Part shown: in pieces, positions 16,042 through 24,425 of the stretch
Numbering within the stretch: the stretch's first letter is position 1
How the letters are laid out: every line of letters begins with the position of its first letter
NCBI GenBank assembly: GCA_020433835.1
Contig: JAGRBY010000028.1
Span: 1 to 26,438 of the forward strand
Length of the DNA: 26,438 nt
Direction of reading: 5' to 3'
From: Anaerolineae bacterium
GTDB lineage: Bacteria; Chloroflexota; Anaerolineae; 4572-78; J111
Translations under genes and position numbers: made by a program
The notes under the pieces: generated by a model
What the model was told of the DNA's origin: nothing
Database searches by the model: none
What the model saw: only the letters and a program-made list of their open reading frames with translations

Positions 16042-17012
16042 AGGGAAGGCTGCTCCTTATACCAGGTGATGGTGCGACGTAACCCTTCGGCCAACGGCAC
16101 CTGGGCTTCAAAATTGAATATCTCGTGGGCTTTGGTGTAGTCGCCAATGCGGCGAGGTTGGCCGCCCGGTTGGCTCGTGTCAAACGCAATTTCGGCCTCG
16201 CTGCCGACCAGGTCGATAATCATCTGGATTAATGCCGCGATCGTTACTTCTTCTTCAGAGCCGATATTGACCGGGTCACATGTTGCATAATGTTCTAACG
16301 AGAGCATCAGCCCGGCTACAAAATCGGTAACGTATAAAAAGGCGCGTGTTTGCGAACCGTCGCCCCAGACTTTGATGGGATTTTGTCCCTCGATTACTTT
16401 TCGAATTAAGGCTGGAATGACATGACTTGTCTCCCAGTCAAAATCATCACGCGGACCATAGGCATTATAGGGACGCGGCAGGGCAATCTTAATCGGGTAC
16501 TGCTCAACATAACAGCGAGCTTGCACTTCTAAAAAGCGTTTAGCCCACCCATAGCCCAAATTCGACGGCTCCGGATCATCCAGAAAACCCTCCACCTCTG
16601 GAGTAGGAACCGAGGCGTAACGGCGATAAATACAGGCCGAACTGGTCAACGAAATTCGCTCGACATCTTGGCGGACGGCAGCTTCCAGAATATTCAAACC
16701 AATCGTCGCGTTATCGAATAGGATCGAGCCAGGATGGGTGCTATTGTAACCTACGCCGGCCACCATCGCGGCCAGGTGAAAGACCGCCTCTTGCTGGCGG
16801 CATGCTTGTTCTGCGAATTCCAAATCGGCCAGATCACCTTCTAGAAACTCCACTTCATTAGCCGCCGAACCGATTTTATCAAACAACTTCTGGCGCGAAC
16901 GCCCGCACACACGCACCTGCGCTCCCGCCCCCAACAACTGTTCTACGAGATGAGAACCAATAAAACCGGCTCCTCCAGTTACTAAAATTCGTTTTCCCCT
17001 CCAAAACGACAT
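16038..17012 (-). CDS. extended SDR, GDP-L-fucose synthase / GDP-sugar epimerase-like
   Basis: A 324-aa protein with the NAD(P)-binding motif TGGAGFIGS (12-20), AGVGYNSTHPGSILFDN (85-101), catalytic SACIY with Ser125 and Cys127, Y154-x3-K158, and SHVIPALIRK with His197. The S-x-C, Y-x3-K and His set is the signature of GDP-L-fucose synthase, GDP-mannose 3,5-epimerase and GDP-colitose-synthase-type enzymes, which epimerise and/or reduce a 4-keto GDP-sugar. Length is typical. It sits directly downstream of the His-variant PLP protein, suggesting consecutive steps on one nucleotide sugar. ATG 17012 has AGGAG about nine bases upstream. The exact sugar is not readable; the lack of a nearby GDP-mannose 4,6-dehydratase is a gap in the pathway model. 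Confidence 0.9.
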   Translation of the reverse strand: MSFWRGKRILVTGGAGFIGSHLVEQLLGAGAQVRVCGRSRQKLFDKIGSAANEVEFLEGDLADLEFAEQACRQQEAVFHLAAMVAGVGYNSTHPGSILFDNATIGLNILEAAVRQDVERISLTSSACIYRRYASVPTPEVEGFLDDPEPSNLGYGWAKRFLEVQARCYVEQYPIKIALPRPYNAYGPRDDFDWETSHVIPALIRKVIEGQNPIKVWGDGSQTRAFLYVTDFVAGLMLSLEHYATCDPVNIGSEEEVTIAALIQMIIDLVGSEAEIAFDTSQPGGQPRRIGDYTKAHEIFNFEAQVPLAEGLRRTITWYKEQPSL

Positions 17013-17029
17013 ATTTCTTTCTCCTGAAT

Positions 17030-18904
17030 TTATTTTTTAAAGTTGAACCATTCGGACATGAGTACACCTAACGCCGGAAAGATGCTGGTAGCCACTTGCA
17101 AATATGTACTAAAATCTGGTTTGAGGAATTCAACCGTTGGAATCTCAGCTACACGCCAGCCGTCTTTGAGCGCTCGGATCGATAGCCGGTAATAGCGGGT
17201 TAAAGTGTAGCCCGGTAATGTTAAGCTTGCCAACTTTGAGCGTTTGATAGCACGCAAATCGCTGAAGTAATCGGTCAAATTGCCGTAAAATAGCAGGTTA
17301 GCCAGCAGGCTAAAAACCCGGTTACCAACACTCCGGTAGCGACTCATTTGCTGGAGGTTACGCCGTTCACCACCAACCGTAAATCGAGAAGCCACCACCA
17401 TATCGTTCCCGCGTTCCAAATTCAACAGCAAGCGGCCAACATCACTGGGGTTGTGCCGACCATCGGCTGTGAAGAAAATTAGATTTTCCTGGGTGATTTC
17501 AAGGCGTCCTGTCAATAATAAATCGAGCGTATCCAGCGTGTTGCTTTGAATTAATTCAATACCGTGTTTTTCAATGAATGCTTTTGCTTCATTATTTAAA
17601 TCGTGATGAACAGCCACCACCCGATCAAATAAATCGAGCGGTATCACCTCTAGAGCTTGCTCAATAGAGGCCGGACGAACAGCAGCAATAACCAAACAAG
17701 CTCCGGCTCGCGGAGCGCTGGGTCGTTGTCGAAAAAACCGCTCAAACAGTTCCGCCATATAATCCAGATCAAACTCGGTCAGACCCTGATGGCTGGCAAT
17801 ATAGAAACCGTTTTGGTTGACCCATTTAGCGACCGGATATTGATCCTCGCACCAATTTAAGAGATGGTGGTAAACCGGCTGGTTGGTGAGCGGCAGCATA
17901 TCGCGTGTCTCGACGCCGTTTTGCTCGAGAAAATTAACCAGCTCCGTCTTCGGTTCATCGCGCAACACGATTGGAAACATCATAAACGAATGTTCGTTGC
18001 CGGGTCGAGTTTTGGGTAGTTGCAAATAACCATCAAGATGAGCCAGCTTTTGAATAAGCAGCCGTGCATTCGCCCGCCGCGCGGCAATCATCGCCTCAGA
18101 CTCTTCCAACTGAGCCAGCCCTAGTGCCGCCTCCATTTCGGTTACACGGAAGCTGTGGCCTACGCTCACAAAACTAAAACGTCGGGCGACAATCATCTTC
18201 AACTCTTCATCCGACTTATCTTTATCATCATCAATGCTAATGTAAATTGAGTCTCGGCCGTGATTCATCAAAGAGCGCATCCGCACAGCGTATTCCGGAT
18301 CATTTGTTGTATTAAAACCACCCACACCGGTCACCAAAATATGGGCCACGTAGGTGGAAAAACAGCCAATATCCCCCAAACTACCCACCCGTCGGTTCTG
18401 GTATGAAGCAAACATGGTTTCCGCCGAGTCTTCAATAACCTTCAAATTGTAGCGGCTGGCAATAGCGCAAATGGGTCCCATATCGGCGGGCTGTCCAAAT
18501 AAATGCACCGGAATGATGGCCCGTGTACGCGGAGTGATCTTCGCTTCTAACTGACTGGGATCAAGTTCGTAATAATGAGGGTCGACATCGACCAAAACCG
18601 GCATCAATTGGTTATGCAGCACAATGTTAGCCGTGGCAACAAACGTAACCGCCGGCACAATAACTTCATCACCATCTGCCCAGCCATGGAGTTCTTTCAT
18701 AGCTTGTAGTGCAATTTGTAAGGCACTTGTGCCACTGTTAGACATAATACCAAAACGACAGTGATGGAGACTGGCAAACTCACTCTCTAAGCGCTGCATC
18801 ATTGGACCGTAAGAAAGTCGGTTGTTATTGAGCGCTTCCATAACCAGTGCTTTAGCCCGAGGGCTAATATTTAAAGTTCCTACGCCTATAACCGGAGGTT
18901 TCAT
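17030..18904 (-). CDS. fusion: DegT/DnrJ/EryC1/StrS-like PLP domain (Lys replaced by His) + degenerate GT2-like domain
   Basis: A 624-aa protein, far longer than a typical sugar aminotransferase (~380). Residues 1-390 show the DegT/StrS fold: NSGTSALQIALQA (56-68), PAVTFVATANIVL (84-96), IEDSAE (157-162, with the PLP-pairing Asp159) and GSLGDIGCFSTYVAHILVTG. Where the Schiff-base Lys should be there is His188, as in the ColD/RfbH sugar 3-dehydratases, so transamination is unlikely and a dehydratase or other role is possible. After a linker (about 393-400), residues 401-624 resemble the GT2 at 15277-16041 (ASRF, D-x4-RAIKR, EIPTVE), but the VDDGS motif is absent and the DAD is TAD at 479-481. 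Start supported by AAGGAG about nine bases upstream of ATG 18904. Confidence 0.88.
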   Translation of the reverse strand: MKPPVIGVGTLNISPRAKALVMEALNNNRLSYGPMMQRLESEFASLHHCRFGIMSNSGTSALQIALQAMKELHGWADGDEVIVPAVTFVATANIVLHNQLMPVLVDVDPHYYELDPSQLEAKITPRTRAIIPVHLFGQPADMGPICAIASRYNLKVIEDSAETMFASYQNRRVGSLGDIGCFSTYVAHILVTGVGGFNTTNDPEYAVRMRSLMNHGRDSIYISIDDDKDKSDEELKMIVARRFSFVSVGHSFRVTEMEAALGLAQLEESEAMIAARRANARLLIQKLAHLDGYLQLPKTRPGNEHSFMMFPIVLRDEPKTELVNFLEQNGVETRDMLPLTNQPVYHHLLNWCEDQYPVAKWVNQNGFYIASHQGLTEFDLDYMAELFERFFRQRPSAPRAGACLVIAAVRPASIEQALEVIPLDLFDRVVAVHHDLNNEAKAFIEKHGIELIQSNTLDTLDLLLTGRLEITQENLIFFTADGRHNPSDVGRLLLNLERGNDMVVASRFTVGGERRNLQQMSRYRSVGNRVFSLLANLLFYGNLTDYFSDLRAIKRSKLASLTLPGYTLTRYYRLSIRALKDGWRVAEIPTVEFLKPDFSTYLQVATSIFPALGVLMSEWFNFKK

Positions 18905-18931
18905 CCCGTTAGCTCCTTCATTAGATACGGA

Positions 18932-19936
18932 TTAAACAAGTAGAGGGGGGTGGTTTCGATGCCGATCATCGGCCGGGTTGGTTATCCAGCCTAAACTAAG
19001 GGCTTGATGAAGTTCGGCAATGCCCTGTCGCAAATCGATGTGAGTCGTGTAATTTAGCACACGTCTGATCTTTTCAAAGGATACGTGCAGACTACGCATA
19101 TCACCGCCAAAGCTGCGATCTTGTAGTTCAACCCGCAGCGCCGGCCACTGTTCTTGCAACAACTGAACCAGTTCCTGTTTGCTTGAGTTCAAAGCTTCGT
19201 TGCCGACATTAAAAATTTGTCCGTCAACTTCGGAACGCGGTGCATCGGCTACCTGTAACATCGCCTGGGCGACATCAGCAACGTGGATAAAGGCCCGTCG
19301 GAAGTTTTCTTGATAAATCACTAACTTTTCGGCCTGATGCGCCTGCCAGGCAAATTGGTTAACCATCAAATCGAACCGGGTACGGGGGCTAACTCCAAAA
19401 ACAGTGGCTAATCGCAGGCAGGTAACGGCCGGTCCGGTTTGGCTTGATTGAGCTAATAGAAACTGCTCTGCCGCTACCTTCGACTCGGCATACGATGATT
19501 GAGGCTGAAGCGGTGACTCTTCGGTGACCATTTCTCCGTCGGAAGCCAAGCCGTAATTACTATAGCTGGAAGCAAAAATCAAGCGATCAACGCCGGCCTG
19601 GGCCGCTGCCTCATAAACAAGCCGGGTTCCCTCAACGTTGACCTGCCAGGTAGCCTCTCGACCAGCCTGGTTACAAGCCGGAAAACCCACCAGTGCCGCC
19701 AGGTGGATCACCGTATCGGCATTGCTCATAATTTCAGCCAGTGGAGCGCGTGCGGTTAAATCCTGTTTTGTCCAAGCAAAATTGGCAAAGGGCAAGAAAG
19801 AGAGCAAGCTATCACCCCCAAAGTTAAGGGTATCGATGATCATGACCCGATCACCACGGGCTAATAAGTGAGCAGTAACCATCGAACCAATATATCCGGC
19901 ACCGCCGGTAATTACGAAATATTTCGATGCAGACAT
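18932..19936 (-). CDS. extended SDR, NAD-dependent nucleotide-sugar epimerase/reductase-like
   Basis: A 334-aa protein. TGGAGYIGS (10-18) is the dinucleotide-binding loop, HLAALVGFPACN (78-89) the substrate loop, FASSYSNYG (121-129) holds the catalytic Ser, and YAESK (149-153) the Tyr-Lys pair. There is no Asp-Glu after the Ser as in 4,6-dehydratases, so an epimerase or reductase is more likely. RRAFIHVADVAQAM (213-226) is the usual C-terminal substrate segment. First gene of the block that runs down to base 13438, and first after the 366-bp non-coding region, so any promoter there would drive it. The ribosome site is weak (GGTTTTAGAG before ATG 19936). 27 bases separate it from the fusion gene. 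Confidence 0.88.
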   Translation of the reverse strand: MSASKYFVITGGAGYIGSMVTAHLLARGDRVMIIDTLNFGGDSLLSFLPFANFAWTKQDLTARAPLAEIMSNADTVIHLAALVGFPACNQAGREATWQVNVEGTRLVYEAAAQAGVDRLIFASSYSNYGLASDGEMVTEESPLQPQSSYAESKVAAEQFLLAQSSQTGPAVTCLRLATVFGVSPRTRFDLMVNQFAWQAHQAEKLVIYQENFRRAFIHVADVAQAMLQVADAPRSEVDGQIFNVGNEALNSSKQELVQLLQEQWPALRVELQDRSFGGDMRSLHVSFEKIRRVLNYTTHIDLRQGIAELHQALSLGWITNPADDRHRNHPPLLV

Positions 19937-20043
19937 CTCTAAAACCTATCTATCTGAATACTTTGTTGAATATGAATAATGGCGGGGAGCACAGTGGTTA
20001 CCTCATAGATAGTAGAAGTACAGGGTACCATATCAGATTCATT

Positions 20044-20066
20044 CTGACCGTGACATCCGTGGTCAG
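20044..20066. repeat. inverted repeat in the leader of the SDR operon
   Basis: CTGACC (20044-20049) and GGTCAG (20061-20066) pair perfectly across 11 bases. It lies between the promoter candidate and the SDR start, so in RNA it would form a 6-bp leader hairpin, or in DNA an operator. Confidence 0.35.
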
Positions 20067-20132
20067 CCCGATACAAGGATATGATAACAAGAGGAAGTTT
20101 TCAGCGTACATTTTTGATGTTAACAAGTTACG

Positions 20133-20161
20133 AGTACAAATTGAAGCGTGGTTTTGGTCAA
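20133..20161 (-). promoter_or_regulatory. candidate sigma70-type promoter for the SDR-led operon
   Basis: On the minus strand, TTGACC (20161-20156) and TGTACT (20138-20133) are separated by 17 bases. They match 5 of 6 and 4 of 6 of the -35 and -10 consensus. Transcription from here would give a leader of about 190 bases before the ATG at 19936. A 13-bp palindrome abuts the -35. It is the best match I found in the gap, but AT-rich DNA produces such matches by chance. Confidence 0.4.
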
Positions 20162-20163
20162 AA

Positions 20164-20176
20164 TTCCATTATGGAA
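20164..20176. promoter_or_regulatory. 13-bp perfect palindrome next to the candidate -35 box
   Basis: TTCCAT-T-ATGGAA: 6-bp arms around one base, two bases upstream of the candidate -35 hexamer. Position and symmetry suit a dimeric regulator, but no cognate regulator gene is in the window. Confidence 0.35.
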
Positions 20177-20196
20177 AACAATAGATGAGATAGAAC

Positions 20197-20213
20197 ATCA
20201 TGATCACCATGAT
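20197..20213. promoter_or_regulatory. 17-bp palindrome upstream of the candidate promoter
   Basis: ATCATG (20197-20202) and CATGAT (20208-20213) flank a 5-base spacer. A second symmetric site about 30 bases upstream of the first; possible operator or activator site, untested. Confidence 0.3.
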
Positions 20214-20302
20214 ACAATAAAAACGCCACAAGTGGAAGTGTCGAAGATAAAAACAGTTTTTGCCACACCAGTCTTCAACTTTATCAGCCGTTTCTATCTT
20301 CT

Positions 20303-21403
20303 TCATCCGGCAACGCCGTTGATCAGCAGAACATTGGTAAAAATCCAAAAGACGCTGTAGTTAAGAATACGTCGCGAGCGCCGCCAAGCGCCAAAAAGGA
20401 GCATCGCGGCCATTAAGCCCATAGTCAGGCGCAGCATGGCTACCGGCTCGCGAAATGTAGAGGTCGGCAGAAATAACACGACAACGCTGTTAAGCAGCAA
20501 ACACAATACAAAGGGATGAAGTTGTCGCCACCATAGTGTTCGTAAACTTAACCACAGTCCGGCGATACTCGGCAAAATCGACATGGGGCCGACCACCAAT
20601 GAAATGATAAGGAACGCGCCTACGCTCACCCCGGCAATCGCCAGCCAGCCGGCCAGCGGCACCGGGCTAAACGGTGTGGCCCCCGCGCCCCCTGACCCTA
20701 CGCCAAAACTACCGAGCCACCCCCACAGAAAAAATTGATAAATGACAAACGGTATCGCCGCTAAACCCAATCGAAAAGTCCAGCCCCACATCCTCTGGGA
20801 AAGGGTGTACAGCATATAAGCTGCCAAAAAAACCAGCGTGGTTTCTTTACCCAACGCCGCTAACGCAAAGGCCCCGACCGCCCACCATCGACGTTCTCTG
20901 GCCCAGGCCAACATCGCCAATTGAACAAAGGCGTGAGCCAGAGGCTCGTTCAAATCGGCCCGGAGCGAGAGAAGTTGCCCGCCGTACAAACCATACACCA
21001 GGGCATACCAACGGCTTACGCGCAGGTGTAACAGAAGCTGTTCCGTAGCCCACGTTCCCAGCGCCATCGCGCCGATGTTGATAACGATCAGCGTCCACGG
21101 GATCAAGCCTGATTGCCCAAAGGCCAACAATCGCGCTGTCAGCGGATACAAAATACGCTGGTAGCGATAGGCCGGCACATCGATATAGGGTGCAGCCCCG
21201 CTTGGATTGAGCGCGATTTGATAGGCAAACTGCCCGTCGTAACCTTCGCTGCCTTTGGGAGCGCTCTCACTGAAGCGAGTTCCCAACAGAATAAAAGCTT
21301 TGGGGTCGCCATTGTTAACCAACAAAATGCCCGCTACGTAGATCAAACTGATGAGCACAACTATAACCGTTGGTGTTATTAATTTTTGGTTGAGCAAGTT
21401 CAT
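20303..21403 (-). CDS. GYDGQ-motif polytopic membrane protein (copy 2)
   Basis: About 366 aa, with the same motif series as the protein at 1699-2832: GYDGQFAYQ, PAYRYQRILYPLTARL, LNEP and GKET, with nine to ten membrane segments and no soluble C-terminal domain. The two copies sit on either side of the central biosynthetic block. The acidic GYDGQ loop after the first helix suggests a GT-C-like or glycopolymer-forming membrane protein; the reaction is unknown. I chose ATG 21403, which follows the upstream stop by one base (TGATATG) with GAG about nine bases before it; a GTG at 21415 would add four residues. It ends just before the 366-bp gap and so is probably last in its operon. Confidence 0.85.
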   Translation of the reverse strand: MNLLNQKLITPTVIVVLISLIYVAGILLVNNGDPKAFILLGTRFSESAPKGSEGYDGQFAYQIALNPSGAAPYIDVPAYRYQRILYPLTARLLAFGQSGLIPWTLIVINIGAMALGTWATEQLLLHLRVSRWYALVYGLYGGQLLSLRADLNEPLAHAFVQLAMLAWARERRWWAVGAFALAALGKETTLVFLAAYMLYTLSQRMWGWTFRLGLAAIPFVIYQFFLWGWLGSFGVGSGGAGATPFSPVPLAGWLAIAGVSVGAFLIISLVVGPMSILPSIAGLWLSLRTLWWRQLHPFVLCLLLNSVVVLFLPTSTFREPVAMLRLTMGLMAAMLLFGAWRRSRRILNYSVFWIFTNVLLINGVAG

Positions 21404-21404
21404 A

Positions 21405-22877
21405 TCAAGGCTCACGCTTTAAATCATATAAATAGAGCTGGATCGAGCCCCAATCTGCCATCATCACGTGGGGATAAGTTTGGTCGAGCGTTTTTTGAAG
21501 ATCAAGCTGGGCCTCATCGACATAACCGGGCATGACGGTCAACCACAGGCGATCCGCGTCGGCAGTGGCTTCGCGCCAATCGACAATATCGCCACCAAAA
21601 AGACGATGGGTGGTTGGCCCGGTAAAAGTTGCGCCAGGCACATCGATCACTTTCTGCGGGATGGCTGTATACCACAACGCCGGCAGGCCGGAGGCCTCTT
21701 GCAAATGCAAACTTACGTCGCCGGGAGCAAAACCGGACTCGATAGTTTGCACGGCGGTTCTGATCGGCGGTTTGGCCGGATCAGGGGTAGTGTAATGGGT
21801 GACTAATGTAACAACAACCGGAAAGAGCAGCGCGGTCAGAAAGTAAGGGGTGGGTGAGATCTTGGGAGCAGCCGTACTGCCACGGGCCAACAGCAGGATC
21901 AAAGCCGGTGATGTGACGGCAAATGAGCGTTCAACGTAAATCGAGCGGGGAGACAAGAGCGATATGGTCATTACGGTAACGAGAGGCGTCAAGAGACTTA
22001 ACCACAGCGCCAATTCAAAACGATGGGGCTGGCTTGCACGCCGCCGCGATTCCCACGCCGTTAAAATTAAGATGGCTAAAAGCAGAAAAAGCGCAATCGG
22101 TACCACCCAAATGGGAGCGCGATGGCCAAACAGCAGATAGTAGATGGTTGTTAGGGGCGACAAAATACTCGGCGCAGCTTGCCAGGCCTCACCGCCCAGG
22201 TAAGTGGTGGTGCGGGTTAAGGCTTGTGTAGCTTGAGGCAAAAACAATAAGCCAATTAGAGCATCGGCTATAACCAGAAAAATGAACTTTGACGGATACA
22301 TCCGAACGTTAAATAGCCACCAAAGATGCAAACCAATCAATAAAAAAGCGGTAAAATAGTGAACGTACAGCCCAAAAGCGGCCACAAAAATATAGCCAAT
22401 CCAGGCTAGCCACGCTTTGTCGGCTACGACAGCATACAGAAAAAGCCACATTATTGCAATGGCTAACAAGACGATCAAGCTGTACATGCGCACTTCTTGG
22501 GCAAAATAAACTTGAAAAGGCGCTATCGCCATAGCTACGGCGGCTACTGCGGCCGTAGGTTCATCGAACAGCCAATTAGCAAAGCCATAGATCAACCCAA
22601 TTGCGCCGACGCTAAACAAGGCCGATAAGGAGCGCACGGCAACCTCATTGTCTCCTAACGCAAGCCAGAAGTGCAAAAGCAGATAGTAACCGGGGGGATG
22701 AACTCCATGCGGCGCGTTGGCTAAAATTTGAGCTAAACTCAGGCGGGCAGTTAAGGTACTGAACGTTTCATCGTACCATAAGCTAGACGATCCAATGCAA
22801 GCCCATCGCAGACCGGCACCAATAGTCAAGGCAGCGATCAAGATGAGTCTCGGATGTTGTGACAGCCAAGCTTTCAT
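21405..22877 (-). CDS. GT39/ArnT-like integral membrane glycosyltransferase
   Basis: A 490-aa protein with about a dozen membrane segments. The first loop has SSLWYDETFS with Asp36-Glu37, the acidic pair of PMT/GT39 enzymes, then HPPGYY (60-65) and FAQEVRMYSL (around 125-134), the usual succession of PMT_2-type proteins. A soluble C-terminal domain of about 120 residues follows (from about 368, PIRTAVQTIESGFAPGDV). It is a paralogue of the adjacent gene at 22917-24425, with the same motifs and domain layout. It probably transfers sugars from polyprenyl phosphate to an outer-face acceptor. ATG 22877 has AAGGGA about ten bases upstream. One base separates its stop from the next start. Confidence 0.88.
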   Translation of the reverse strand: MKAWLSQHPRLILIAALTIGAGLRWACIGSSSLWYDETFSTLTARLSLAQILANAPHGVHPPGYYLLLHFWLALGDNEVAVRSLSALFSVGAIGLIYGFANWLFDEPTAAVAAVAMAIAPFQVYFAQEVRMYSLIVLLAIAIMWLFLYAVVADKAWLAWIGYIFVAAFGLYVHYFTAFLLIGLHLWWLFNVRMYPSKFIFLVIADALIGLLFLPQATQALTRTTTYLGGEAWQAAPSILSPLTTIYYLLFGHRAPIWVVPIALFLLLAILILTAWESRRRASQPHRFELALWLSLLTPLVTVMTISLLSPRSIYVERSFAVTSPALILLLARGSTAAPKISPTPYFLTALLFPVVVTLVTHYTTPDPAKPPIRTAVQTIESGFAPGDVSLHLQEASGLPALWYTAIPQKVIDVPGATFTGPTTHRLFGGDIVDWREATADADRLWLTVMPGYVDEAQLDLQKTLDQTYPHVMMADWGSIQLYLYDLKREP

Positions 22878-22916
22878 TTCGATTTATCCCTTGCCATCGT
22901 CCCGTTTTTTATGGGG

Positions 22917-24425
22917 TCAGCGGCCCGCTTCAACATCATCATTTACCTCATCGAGGGCATAGGTAAAAATGTAAATGCCATCAATTTTATTTTCATCCAA
23001 CACATGATAACGACTATCAAACAACCGCTTTTGTTTGACCTGATAATCCGCCGAGTGTTCGATACCCATCACCAACCAGGCCCGATTATACCCCTGCACG
23101 CTGGTTTCTAGCGGTTGAGGTGTTCCGCCCACGGCGCTAATGATTGACTGAGAAGGTGCATTTTTACTGGCCTCATCAGGATCAAGAGGCAACAAAATAT
23201 GGGGAACTTGGTGGGGGTAAGCAAGGAAAGGGAGAAAAGAGCTGTCGCTGGTATGGAGCACCACATCGCCGGGTTGGGTATGGGTGTTTACGTACGTAGC
23301 CGCCGCGCGCCAGGCCGGTTTTTCAAAAGCCGGATTGAAATAGAAATTAAAAAGCGAGAACAGCATCAAGGCCACCGTTGGCAAAAATAAAAACCCATTT
23401 ACTCGGCGTTGAGGAGATCGCATCGTCCCCCAGGCAACCAGTATGTAAAAAGCGGGCGACGCTGTGAGCACCGTGCGGAGTTGAAAGATAGGCTGGATGA
23501 GTGAGATTAAAAATGTACCTACCAATGGAATGAACCCCCATAGCAGCAGCCACAGTAAGGGTTTTGTATCGATATGCCTCCGCCAAATGATGTGACGCCC
23601 ATCATTGAGTACGACAAAGATGATGAGCAGCGTTGTAACCAGCGAAACGGCAATCCAAAACGAAGGCAGGGTGTAACTGATGAAAAAACCGGATAGCGTG
23701 GTAAACAGAACCAGCGGACTGGGTTGGGCGATCCAGTATGTATCGGCAACCGCGCGTGTCTGCGCTATAAACACACCCACCCAGGGTAAATAGAGCAGTC
23801 CGACGACAACCATCGCGACCAAAAAGTGGAAAATTTTCTGGCGCTGGCGCTCAATGAGAAAAACATACAAGGCCATCGCCGCAAAAATAGGAAAAGCAAA
23901 ATAGGCCGTATAAGCGGCCAGCGTCGCGGTTACGACAAATACAGCCCACCACCCATACCGATCGGTCCGAAGTGCTTGAAAAAAACAACAGCTACTCAAG
24001 AGGGTTAGCAGCAGCAGTTGGGTATACAGCCGCGCTTCTTGGGCATAGAAAAGCTGCAAGGGGGAAACAGCCATGATTACAGCGGCCATCAGGCCAACCC
24101 GTTCATCAAAAAGCAGGCAGCCTAACCAATATATGGTCACAACCGCCGCCGCCCCGAACAATACACCCGGTAGACGGACTATGATTTCATTTTGCCCAAA
24201 ATTCAGAAAAAGCTTGACGATTAAAAAATAAAGGGGGGGATGCACATCCGTCGCCGTAATGGCAATTAATTGAGGCACCGGCTGACGAGCCAGCAGCACG
24301 GTCAGCGCCTCATCGTGCCAGAATGACCACTCGCCCAGTTGATAGAGCCGCAGCAGTAGGCCGATTAAAGTCACCAGCACAATCCATTTGTGACGCTTGA
24401 GTATTACAACCGTAGCGCGTATCAT
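22917..24425 (-). CDS. GT39/ArnT-like integral membrane glycosyltransferase
   Basis: A 502-aa protein with about a dozen membrane segments. The first periplasmic loop has WSFWHDEALTV with Asp38-Glu39, then DVHPPLYF (60-67) and YAQEARLYTQ, matching PMT_2/ArnT-type GT-C glycosyltransferases. A soluble C-terminal domain (from about 365, WRAAATYVNTHTQPGDVVLH) mirrors that of the next gene, so the two form a tandem paralogous pair. Likely role: transfer of a polyprenyl-phosphate-linked sugar to a lipid, glycan or protein acceptor outside the cytoplasm. It starts in an ATGA overlap with the preceding stop. 39 bases to the next gene. Confidence 0.9.
   Translation of the reverse strand: MIRATVVILKRHKWIVLVTLIGLLLRLYQLGEWSFWHDEALTVLLARQPVPQLIAITATDVHPPLYFLIVKLFLNFGQNEIIVRLPGVLFGAAAVVTIYWLGCLLFDERVGLMAAVIMAVSPLQLFYAQEARLYTQLLLLTLLSSCCFFQALRTDRYGWWAVFVVTATLAAYTAYFAFPIFAAMALYVFLIERQRQKIFHFLVAMVVVGLLYLPWVGVFIAQTRAVADTYWIAQPSPLVLFTTLSGFFISYTLPSFWIAVSLVTTLLIIFVVLNDGRHIIWRRHIDTKPLLWLLLWGFIPLVGTFLISLIQPIFQLRTVLTASPAFYILVAWGTMRSPQRRVNGFLFLPTVALMLFSLFNFYFNPAFEKPAWRAAATYVNTHTQPGDVVLHTSDSSFLPFLAYPHQVPHILLPLDPDEASKNAPSQSIISAVGGTPQPLETSVQGYNRAWLVMGIEHSADYQVKQKRLFDSRYHVLDENKIDGIYIFTYALDEVNDDVEAGR

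Larger units (their letters stand above)
19937..20302. other. 366-bp non-coding region with leader-like structure
   Basis: The only gap longer than 300 bases. It separates the GYDGQ protein's stop (20303) from the SDR start (19936), and it should hold the end of one transcript and the start of the next. I see one promoter candidate (20133-20161), two palindromes upstream of it, and an inverted repeat in the leader. A weak hairpin (CCAC/GTGG at 20226-20235, with a T-rich stretch at 20216-20223 on the minus strand) might be a terminator but the stem is only 3-4 pairs. Short plus-strand open frames here lack ribosome sites and recognisable products. Confidence 0.6.

Noticed and set aside
15623..16069. 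148-codon plus-strand open frame
   Set aside because: It lies wholly over the GT2 gene and part of the SDR; its product is a Ser/Arg-rich antisense shadow with no motifs.
20216..20235. Rho-independent terminator after the GYDGQ gene
   Set aside because: There is a T-rich run, but the stem is only three to four pairs and the loop is too tight; mentioned in the gap entry but not called.
19927..20360. Two overlapping plus-strand open frames of 70-85 codons in the 366-bp gap
   Set aside because: No ribosome sites, unlike any family I recognise, and they overlap the ends of the flanking minus-strand genes and the palindromes.
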